Shown: positions 23,721 to 35,700 of the stretch, one piece after another
Numbering within the stretch: position 1 is the stretch's first letter
How the letters are laid out: every line of letters begins with the position of its first letter
Origin: Hormiphora californensis
Lineage: Eukaryota > Ctenophora > Tentaculata > Cydippida > Pleurobrachiidae
Assembly: GCA_020137815.1 (NCBI GenBank)
Contig: CM035358.1
Coordinates: 2,838,292 to 2,902,291, forward strand
DNA: 64,000 bases
Direction of reading: 5' to 3'
The notes under the pieces: generated by a model
Seen by the model: the letters and a program-made list of their open reading frames with translations, nothing else
The model's database searches: none
What the model was told of the DNA's origin: nothing
Translations under genes and position numbers: made by a program

Positions 23721-26700
23721 ATGGGTGTCACTTCTCACTACAGGGGAGATGGGTTCTTTACTGGAACTTTCAGGGACATTACTAACAGTAAGTACTTTCT
23801 TTGTGAACCACTTCCTAAGCTGGGTCTTGCTCTTTACTTTGGCGGCGCAAACCTAATCTGAGCGCACTGTTGCACGCTCACTGCGTCGCTCAGATTAGAT
23901 TTTGAAACGGGGTCTAACGGCTTTGTTGTAGCTTTCTGTGTCTCTTTTCCATATCGTTCTCTCCAGGTATCCAGAGGCTAAGTAACCGGTTCCAGTCCAT
24001 TGACAGCAACTTGATGGATTTGTTTTGCGATGAGATCTTCCCTGCTATGATGCTGGCATGTTCTATCATCTCACTGTCTCGGGAGCTACTTGGCAGTAGG
24101 CTGACCTGTACTGGAAATGAGGCCTTCAAACGGCAATTCGTGAAGGTAATAGTCAGCAATTAGCCAATTATGTGTTAATTGAATCATGATCATACATCCA
24201 AATAATGTCCAACTAACACATGAACTGTGATCATACATCCAACAAGTAAACAGTTTGTCTACATTCGATCTATACATTTCAGGATTATTGCTGGTCTCAG
24301 GGGTTGTTCACTAACAGATACGCCTATGATCTCCCTGTATCTCAGTTACCTGCTCCTGGTGTTGTACCCTGCATCAGGTGAGGGAACTTAATAAACCTGA
24401 TATATCACACGTAGTATTCAGTAGTCACCGTAACCTTCCATTGTTCAGACAGTCTCGTTCAGATTTTCGGCCTGATCCATTGAAAAACGTCAGTATAACA
24501 GTCAAACTCACACCACCTCCCCTAGGATAGAAGACAACTACCAGTGCTCACCTAACATCCCCCTCCCTCTAGGATAGAAGACAACTACCAGTGCTCACCT
24601 AACATCCCCCTCCCCCTAGGATAGAAGACAACTACCAGTGCTCACCTAACATCCCCCTCCCCTCTAGGATAGAAGACAACTACCAGTGCTCACCTAACAT
24701 CCCCCTCCCCTAGAATAGAAGACAACTACCAGTGCTCACCTAACATCCCCCTCCCCTAGGATAGAAGACAACTACCAGTGCTCTCCTAACATCCCCCTCC
24801 CCTCTAGGATAGAAGACAACTACCAGTGCTCTACCTAACATCCCCCTCCCCTAGGATAGAAGACAACTACCAGTGCTCACCTAACATCCCCCACCCTCTA
24901 GGATAGAAGACAACTACCAGTGCTCACCTAACATCCCCCTCCCCTCTAGGATAGAAGACAACTACCAGTGCTCACCTAACATCCCCCCTCCCCTCTAGGA
25001 TAGAAGACAACTACCAGTGCTCACCTAACATCACCCTCCCCTCTAGGATAGAAGACAACTACCAGTGCTCTCCTAACATCCCCCTCCCCCAGGATAGAAG
25101 ACAACTACCAGTGCTCTCCTAACATCACCCTCCCCCAGGATAGAAGACAACTACCAGTGCTCTCCTAACATCACCCTCCCCTCTAGGATAGAAGACAACT
25201 ACCAGTGCTCACCTAACATCCCCTCTCCCCTCTAGGATAGAAGACAACTACCAGTGCTCACCTAACATCACCCTCCCCTCTAGGATAGAAGACAACTACC
25301 AGTGCTCTCCTAACATCACCCTCCCCTCTAGGATAGAAGACAACTACCAGTGCTCACCTAACATCACCCTCCCCTCTAGGATAGAAGACAACTACCAGTG
25401 CTCACCTAACATCACCCTCCCCTCTAGGATAGAAGACAACTACCAGTGCTCACCTAACATCCCCCTCCCCTAGGATAGAAGACAACTACCAGTGATCACC
25501 TAACATCCCCCTCCCCTAGGATAGAAGACAACTACCAGTGCTCACCTAACATCACCCTCCCCTAGGATAGAAGACAACTACCAGTGCTCACCTAACATCA
25601 CCCTCCCCTCTAGGATAGAAGACAACTACCAGTGCTCACCTAACATCACCCTCCCCTCTAGGATAGAAGACAACTACCAGTGCTCACCTAACATCCCCCC
25701 CCCTCTAGGATAGAAGACAACTACCAGTGCTCACCTAACATCCCCCTCCCCTAGGATAGAAGACAACTACCAGTGCTCACCTAACATCACCCTCCCCTAG
25801 GATAGAAGACAACTACCAGTGCTCACCTAACATCCCCTCTCCCCTAGGATAGAAGACAACTACCAGTGCTCACCTAACATCCCCTCCCCTCTAGGATAGA
25901 AGACAACTACCAGTGCTCACCTAACATCACCCTCCCCTCTAGGATAGAAGACAACTACCAGTGCTCACCTAACATCCCCCTCCCTCCTAGGATAGAAGAC
26001 AACTACCAGTGCTCACCTAACATCACCCTCCCCTAGGATAGAAGACAACTACCAGTGCTCACCTAACATCCCCTCTCCCCTAGGATAGAAGACAACTACC
26101 AGTGCTCACCTAACATCCCCCTCCCCTAGGATAGAAGACAACTACCAGTGCTCACCTAACATCCCCCTCCCCTAGGATAGAAGACAACTACCAGTGCTCA
26201 CCTAACATCCCCTCCCCTCTAGGATAGAAGACAACTACCAGTGCTCACCTAACATCCCCTCTCCCCTAGGATAGAAGACAACTACCAGTGCTCACCTAAC
26301 ATCCCCCTCCCCTCTAGGATAGAAGACAACTACCAGTGCTCACCTAACATCCCCCTCCCCTAGGATAGAAGACAACTACCAGTGCTCACCTAACATCCCC
26401 CTCCCTCTAGGATAGAAGACAACTACCAGTGCTCACCTAACATCCCCCTCCCCTCTAGGATAGAAGACAACTACCAGTGCTCACCTAACATCCCCCTCCC
26501 CTCTAGGATAGAAGACAACTACCAGTGCTCACCTAACATCCCCCTCCCCTCTAGGATAGAAGACAACTACCAGTGCTCACCTAACATCCCCCTCCCTCTA
26601 GGATAGAAGACAACTACCAGTGCTCACCTAACATCCCCCTCCCTCTAGGATAGAAGACAACTACCAGTGCTCACCTAACATCCCCCTCCCCTAGGATAGA

Positions 26701-29700
26701 AGACAACTACCAGTGCTCACCTAACATCCCCCTCCCTCTAGGATAGAAGACAACTACCAGTGCTCACCTAACATCCCCCTCCCCCTAGGATAGAAGACAA
26801 CTACCAGTGCTCACCTAACATCCCCCTCCCCTCTAGGATAGAAGACAACTACCAGTGCTCACCTAACATCCCCCTCCCCTAGGATAGAAGACAACTACCA
26901 GTGCTCACCTAACATCACCCTCCCCTCTAGGATAGAAGACAACTACCAGTGCTCACCTAACATCCCCCTCCCCTCTAGGATAGAAGACAACTACCAGTGC
27001 TCACCTAACATCACCCTCCCCTCTAGGATAGAAGACAACTACCAGTGCTCACCTAACATCCCCCTCCCCTCTAGGATAGAAGACAACTACCAGTGCTCAC
27101 CTAACATCCCCCTCCCCTAGGATAGAAGACAACTACCAGTGCTCACCTAACATCCCCCTCCCTCTAGGATAGAAGACAACTACCAGTGCTCACCTAACAT
27201 CCCCTCCCCTCTAGGATAGAAGACAACTACCAGTGCTCACCTAACATCCCCCTCCCCTAGGATAGAAGACAACTACCAGTGCTCACCTAACATCCCCCTC
27301 CCCTAGGATAGAAGACAACTACCAGTGCTCACCTAACATCCCCCTCCCCTCTAGGATAGAAGACAACTACCAGTGCTCACCTAACATCCCCCTCCCCTAG
27401 GATAGAAGACAACTACCAGTGCTCACCTAACATCCCCCTCCCCTAGGATAGAAGACAACTACCAGTGCTCACCTAACATCCCCCGCCCTCTAGGATAGAA
27501 GACAACTACCAGTGCTCACCTAACATCCCCCTCCCCTAGGATAGAAGACAACTACCAGTGCTCACCTAACATCCCCCTCCCCTCTAGGATAGAAGACAAC
27601 TACCAGTGCTCACCTAACATCCCCCTCCCCTAGGATAGAAGACAACTACCAGTGATCACCTAACATCCCCCTCCCCTCTAGGATAGAAGACAACTACCAG
27701 TGCTCACCTAACATCCCCTCTCCCCCAGGATAGAAGACAACTACCAGTGCTCACCTAACATCCCCACCCTCTAGGATAGAAGACAACTACCAGTGCTCAC
27801 CTAACATCCCCTCTCCCCTAGGATAGAAGACAACTACCAGTGCTCACCTAACATCACCCTCCCCTAGGATAGAAGACAACTACCAGTGCTCACCTAACAT
27901 CCCCCTCCCCTCTAGGATAGAAGACAACTACCAGTGCTCACCTAACATCCCCACCCTCTAGGATAGAAGACAACTACCAGTGCTCACCTAACATCCCCCT
28001 CCCCTAGGATAGAAGACAACTACCAGTGCTCACCTAACATCCCCCTCCCCTAGGATAGAAGACAACTACCAGTGCTCACCTAACATCCCCCCCCCCCTAG
28101 GATAGAAGACAACTACCAGTGCTCACCTAACATCCCCTCTTTCCTAGGATAGAAGACAACTACCAGTGCTCACCTAACATCACCCTCTCCCCTAGGATAG
28201 AAGACAACTACCAGTGCTCACCTAACATCACCCTCCCCTAGGATAGAAGACAACTACCAGTGATCACCTAACATCCCCTCTCCCCCTAGGATAGAAGACA
28301 ACTACCAGTGCTCACCTAACATCACCCTCCCCTAGGATAGAAGACAACTACCAGTGATCACCTAACATCACCCTCCCCTCTAGGATAGAATACAACTACC
28401 AGTGCTCACCTAACATCACCCTCCCCCAGGATAGAAGACAATTACCAGTGCTCACCTAACATCACCCTCCCCCCTAGGATAGAAGACAACTACCAGTGCT
28501 CACCTAACATCCCCCTCCCCTAGGATAGAAGACAACTACCAGTGCTCACCTAACATCCCCCTCTCCCCTAGGATAGAAGACAACTACCAGTGCTCACCTA
28601 ACATCCCCCTCCCCTAGGATAGAAGACAACTACCAGTGCTCACCTAACATCCCCACCCTCTAGGATAGAAGACAACTACCAGTGCTCACCTAACATCCCC
28701 CTCCCCTCTAGGATAGAAGACAACTACCAGTGCTCACCTAACATCACCCTCCCCTCTAGGATAGAAGACAACTACCAGTGCTCACCTAACATCCCCCTCC
28801 CCTCTAGGATAGAAGACAACTACCAGTGCTCACCTAACATCCCCCTCCCCTCTAGGATAGAAGACAACTACCAGTGCTCACCTAACATCCCCCTCCCCTC
28901 TAGGATAGAAGACAACTACCAGTGCTCACCTAACATCACCCTCCCCTCTAGGATAGAAGACAACTACCAGTGCTCACCTAACATCCCCCTCCCCCTAGGA
29001 TAGAAGACAACTACCAGTGCTCACCTAACATCCCCCTCCCCTAGGATAGAAGACAACTACCAGTGCTCACCTAACATCCCCCTCCCTCTAGGATAGAAGA
29101 CAACTACCAGTGCTCACCTAACATCCCCCTCCCTCTAGGATAGAAGACAACTACCAGTGCTCACCTAACATCCCCTCTCCCTAGGATAGAAGACAACTAC
29201 CAGTGCTCACCTAACATCCCCACCCTCTAGGATAGAAGACAACTACCAGTGCTCACCTAACATCACCCTCCCCTCTAGGATAGAAGACAACTACCAGTGC
29301 TCACCTAACATCACCCTCCCCTCTAGGATAGAAGACAACTACCAGTGCTCACCTAACATCCCCTCTTTCCTAGGATAGAAGACAACTACCAGTGCTCACC
29401 TAACATCCCCCCTCCCCTAGGATAGAAGACAACTACCAGTGCTCACCTAACATCCCCACCCTCTAGGATAGAAGACAACTACCAGTGCTCACCTAACATC
29501 ACCCTCCCCTCTAGGATAGAAGACAACTACCAGTGCTCACCTAACATCCCCCTCCCCTAGGATAGAAGACAACTACCAGTGCTCTCCTAACATCCCCACC
29601 CTCTAGGATAGAAGACAACTACCAGTGCTCACCTAACATCCCCTCTCCCCTAGGATAGAAGACAACTACCAGTGCTCACCTAACATCCCCTCTCCCCTAG

Positions 29701-32700
29701 GATAGAAGACAACTACCAGTGCTCACCTAACATCCCCACCCCCTAGGATAGAAGACAACTACCAGTGCTCACCTAACATCCCCCTCCCCTAGGATAGAAG
29801 ACAACTACCAGTGCTCACCTAACATCCCCCCCCTAGGATAGAAGACAACTACCAGTGCTCACCTAACACCCCTCCCCCTAGGATAGAAGACAACTACCAG
29901 TGCTCACCTAACATCCCCTCCCCCAGGATAGAAGACAACTACCAGTGCTCACCTAACATCCCCCACCCCTCTAGGATAGAAGACAACTACCAGTGGCTCA
30001 CCTAACATCCCCCTCCCCCCCATTAGATAAAGACAAACTACCAGTTGCTCATCCTAACAATCACCCTCACCCATCTAGGATAGAAAGCAACTACGCAGTG
30101 GCTTCACCTAACATCACCCTCCCCATCTAGGATAGAAGACAAACTACCAGTGCTCACCTAAACATCACCCTCCCTCTAGGATAGAAGACAACTACCAGTG
30201 ACTCCACCTAACATCACCCTCCCTCTCTAGGGGATAGAAGACAAACTACCAGGCCCACCTACATCCCCTTTCCCTAGGATAGAAGAAAAAGACCATAAAA
30301 AAACAACCAGTGTCACTAACATCCCTCCCAGCGATAGACAACTACCGTCTCCCAATCTGTTATGTACTTCTTTTGACGTCTCACCGACCTCTAAGGATTA
30401 CGGAGAACGCTTAAATATCTCTTGGTCATCCGTGAATGTCCTCCCAGGGACTAGAGCTAACTCTGACACCCAGTTTCCCTCCCTGGAGTGAAAAAACCAT
30501 GTGTCAGGTTTTTATCCCCCAGTTAAACCTAGCCGTGCTCACAATGAACAACCGTTCCTGTGAAAATAACACCGTTAGAGCTACATTGAGGTAAACATAA
30601 TGTGCAAACAACTGAACACATTGGTAGAGTCAAGTTAAGTGACTCACTAACATCCCCTCTCCCCCTAGGATAGAAGACAACTACCAGTGCTCACCTAAAC
30701 ACCCCTCCCCCCTAGGATAGAAGACAACTACCAGTGCTCACCTAACATCCCCCTCTCCCCTAGGATAGAAGACAACTACCAGTGCTCACCTAACATCCCT
30801 TCTTTCCTAGGATAGAAGACAACTACCAGTGCTCACCTAACATCACCCTCCCCTAGGATAGAAGACAACTACCAGTGCTCACCTAACATCCCCCTCCCCC
30901 CTAGGATAGAAGACAACTACCAGTGCTCACCTAACATCACCCTCCCCTCTAGGATAGAAGACAACTACCAGTGCTCACCTAACATCCCCCCCCCCCTAGG
31001 ATAGAAGACAACTACCAGTGCTCACCTAACATCCCCCCCCCCTAGGATAGAAGACAACTACCAGTGCTCTCCTAACATCACCCTCCCCTAGGATAGAAGA
31101 CAACTACCAGTGCTCACCTAACATCCCCTCTCCCCTAGGATAGAAGACAACTACCAGTGCTCACCTAACATCACCCTCCCCCAGGATAGAATACAACTAC
31201 CAGTGCTCACCTAACATCCCCCTCCCCTAGGATAGAAGACAACTACCAGTGCTCACCTAACATCCCCCTCCCCTAGGATAGAAGACAACTACCAGTGCTC
31301 ACCTAACATCCCCCTCCCCTAGGATAGAAGACAACTACCAGTGCTCACCTAACATCCCCCTCCCCTAGGATAGAAGACAACTACCAGTGCTCACCTAACA
31401 TCCCCCTCCCCCTAGGATAGAAGACAACTACCAGTGCTCACCTAACATCCCCACCCCCTAGGATAGAAGACAACTACCAGTGCTCACCTAACATCCCCCT
31501 CCCCTAGGATAGAAGACAACTACCAGTGCTCACCTAACATCCCCCTCCCCTCTAGGATAGAAGACAACTACCAGTGCTCACCTAACATCCCCCTCCCCTA
31601 GGATAGAAGACAACTACCAGTGCTCACCTAACATCCCCCTCCCCTAGGATAGAAGACAACTACCAGTGCTCACCTAACATCCCCCTCCCCTAGGATAGAA
31701 GACAACTACCAGTGCTCACCTAACATCCCCCTCCCCTAGGATAGAAGACAACTACCAGTGCTCACCTAACATCCCCCTCCCCTAGGATAGAAGACAACTA
31801 CCAGTGCTCACCTAACATCACCCTCCCCTCTAGGATAGAAGACAACTACCAGTGCTCACCTAACATCCCCCTCCCCTAGGATAGAAGACAACTACCAGTG
31901 CTCACCTAACATCACCCTCCCCTCTAGGATAGAAGACAACTACCAGTGCTCACCTAACATCCCCCTCCCCTAGGATAGAAGACAACTACCAGTGCTCACC
32001 TAACATCACCCTCCCCTAGGATAGAAGACAACTACCAGTGCTCACCTAACATCCCCTCTTTCCTAGGATAGAAGACAACTACCAGTGCTCACCTAACATC
32101 CCCACCCTCTAGGATAGAATACAACTACCAGTGATCACCTAACATCCCCTCCCCTCTAGGATAGAAGACAACTACCAGTGCTCACCTAACATCCCCACCC
32201 TCTAGGATAGAATACAACTACCAAGGCTCTCCTAACATCCCCCTCCCCTAGGATAGAAGACAACTACCAGTGCTCACCTAACATCCCCCTCCCCTAGGAT
32301 AGAAGACAACTACCAGTGCTCGCCAGATCAAGCGGAAAAGCAGAAAGTCTTTCACTTGTGGTACCAGTGGGTTCCTTTCTATTTCTTTCTTAGCGTCATG
32401 GTTTTCTGGGCTGTAACCCATGGTAAATTAAATCAGTTGGACAGACTTGCTTATTTAAAAAAACAACTACCACACGTCTTGTGTATAATGGTCGTTCCTA
32501 AGTGATGTATGCAGGAGAATTAGGCATTTGTTCAGTATTTTGATAAGATTCTCCAGTCAATAACCGTCCCCTGCTCTCCCAGTATTCAGTGCCAAGTGTC
32601 GCCTCTCCAAGATGAAATCTCACCTGCTGGAGAAGAGTCTCTCTGATGATGATGAGTTGCATCTCTGGTTGCGGCACTACATGAGACGAAGGTAGATAGG

Positions 32701-35700
32701 GATGTTTTACTTGATTTTAATCTTGTTTGTTTTACAAATTAAAAACAACGGAAGTTTTTAAGGTCTATTCTTGTTTGTTTTATTGAGTCGCAAGAGAATC
32801 TCATCTTGTTTAGACCTTCCTTCTTCCCCGACAATACTTGTTGAGTAAGACTGTAAGTCAAAACTGTAGTTACAAACAGTACAAACAAAAAGCCCTTTGT
32901 TTTCAGGATAGATCAGTCCCTGGTTGCCCAGTACAGTATACCCCTTTCTTTTCAGGATAGATCAGTCCCTTGTTGCACAGTACAGTTTACCGCTTTCTCT
33001 TCAGGATAGATCAGTCCCTTGTTGCACAGTACAGTATACCCCTTTCTTTTCAGGATAGATCAGTCCCTAGTTGCCCAGTACAGTATACCCCTTTCTTTTC
33101 AGGATAGATCAGTCCCTAGTTGCCCAGTACAGTATACCCCTTTCTTTTCAGGATAGATCAGTCCCTAGTTGCCCAGTACAGTATACCCCTCTCTTTCCAG
33201 GATAGATCAGTCCCTAGTTGCTCAGTACAGTATACCACTTTCTTTTCAGGATAGATCAGTCCCTAGTTGCCCAGTACAGTATACCCCTTTGTTTTCAGGA
33301 TAGATCAGTCCCTAGTTGCCCAGTACAGTATACCCCTTTCTTTTCAGGATAGATCAGTCTCTAGTTGCCCAGTACAGTATACCCCTTTGTTTTCAGGATA
33401 GATCAGTCTCTAGTTGCCCAGTACAGTACACCCCTTTGTTTTCAGGATAGATCAGTCTCTAGTTGCCCAGTACAGTACACCCCTTTGTTTTCAGGATAGA
33501 TCAGTCCCTAGTTGCCCAGTACAGTATACCCCTTTGTTTTCAGGATAGATCAGTCCCTAGTTGCCCAGTACAGTATACCCCTTTGTTTTCAGGATAGATC
33601 AGTCCCTAGTTGCCCAGTACAGTATACCCCTTTCTTTTCAGGATAGATCAGTCCCTTGTTGCACAGTACAGTATACCCCTTTCTTTTCAGGATAGATCAG
33701 TCCCTAGTTGCTCAGTACAGTATACCACTTTGTTTTCAGGATAGATCAGTCCCTAGTTGCTCAGTACAGTATACCACTTTGTTTTCAGGATAGATCAGTC
33801 CCTTGTTGCCCAGTACAGTATACCCCTTTCTTTTCAGGATAGATCAGTCCCTAGTTGCTCAGTACAGTATACCCCTTTCTTTTCAGGATAGATCAGTCCC
33901 TTGTTGCACAGTACAGTATACCCCTTTGTTTTCTGCTGCGGAGGAGTGTATTCTGTCTGGTGGCGCTAATCCAGTTCATAATTACAAGTAAAACAATTAT
34001 TGAGAGTCATTTTGTGAGATACGTCGGACCCCGATTTACCGGGATGCTCGGACGGAAGGATTTTGTCCATTAAATTGGGTGCCGACTGATATATCAGAAG
34101 TCATTAAAATTAAAGCCACATTATTATCTAACTCTCTCCAGTCTCCAATTTAAAATATTACTTATCTCCCCAGAGTTTATGTTTCCCATCGGGGATTTCT
34201 ACCAGCTGGGCCTGAAATGGCACATTCCAGAGACTGATAACTACACTCATGTGGGTGATGTCTTGTTCCCCAAAATGGCCGGGTGCCAAATACTCAAATA
34301 CGGGTCTTCAGGTAAGATTTCTGTGAGAAATAGGTTCACAAATCACTTTTAGTTTCAGGTTGGACATGTGATCCGAACAAGGCCAGGTGCATTGATTCAG
34401 AAGTCTGAACCTGATGCTTCATTGGCCTACATTCGTCACACTTTCCTAATCGCGTTTATGTAACGCGCGGGTCATTTGACCAACTGGAAGTGGAACTGAC
34501 TCTTGTCAAACATGCGTGACGCGCAGACACCCCTCCCACTTATGACACACACCCACACGTCAATACGTCATGTCAACACTCAACATTGTCTAGCCGATAC
34601 TGGCTTACCCCCCGGGGTCCTTTACCTACAGTTATTGCTGCTAGCAACATTTCTCTTCATATGACAATTTCTCTCTCAGGAATTATCACTGAAACTGTGA
34701 TGTGCAGTGTTGCTCCGAATGTAGTTATCCAGTACCTTTTCCTTCTATCCTACTGGGCTCTACTTTTCGCTATAGGTAATATAAATATCCTTGTCATGGT
34801 TAATCCCAGGAAACGACCGAACCGGGTTTTTTTCCACCGAACCGAACCGAACCGAATTTGAAAAACTTTTTTACCGAACCGAACCGAACCGAACCGAATC
34901 GAATTTCGGTAACCGAACCGAACCGAACCATACAAAACTTTTTCTGTATAAATGTTTCTCTAAAAAGTCATGGAGAGCACCGATCAAGGTATTGAGAATC
35001 ATTCTCTGAAATTTTGTTAAAAAATGTTTGAAAAATTTCAAAGTCAATTTTGTGAAAAAATTTTCAAAGTCAATTTTATCGTAAATTTTCTATGTCAATT
35101 TTTGCGTACGAATCGTGTTTCGAATCGGCAATGCTATACGGGAATGGTATTGCTACCATTAAACGAACCATGAATCGTGTCTCTCTAAATTTCCTAATTA
35201 GATTTGATGGGGGATCACGTATCAGCACAATCCATCTCGGACCCACTAATTACCAACATCACTCCCGTTTAGCATTGTCGATTAGAAACACGATTCGTAT
35301 ACCATAATTTACTTAAAATATTTTTCACAAAAAAAATTTCATTTCAGGTAATGATTCTCAATACCTTGATCGATGCTCTCCATGAATTTTTAGAGAAACA
35401 TTTAATTTTGTGAAAAAACTTTGTAAAATATTTCAAAGTCAATTTCGGAAAAAAATTTTGCCGTACGAATCGTGTTGCGAATCGGTGATGCTATGCAGCA
35501 GTGCTCTCGCTAATTAGCAGGATTTATTGAAACATGAATCGTTTCCCCTAAACTTCCTAATTAGATTTGATGGGGGATCACGTATCAGCATAATCCATCT
35601 CGGACCCACTAATTAGCAACATCACTCCCGCTTAGCAATACCGATTCGAAACACGATTCGTACGCAAAAATTGGCATAGAAAATTTTCCATAAAATTGAC

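Noticed and set aside
24510-32297. CRISPR-like or Dscam-like array of alternative exons
   Set aside because: The regular direct repeats lack unique spacers and sit in a eukaryotic intron. The exon-like part of each unit is only 25-35 nt, has no good 5' splice site after it and is the same in all copies, so it cannot be a set of mutually exclusive exons.
33803-34073. Repetitive peptides (RIDQSLVAQYSIPL...) as a repeat protein gene
   Set aside because: They are read-through of minisatellite B; the real coding part is exon 6 of innexin 2.
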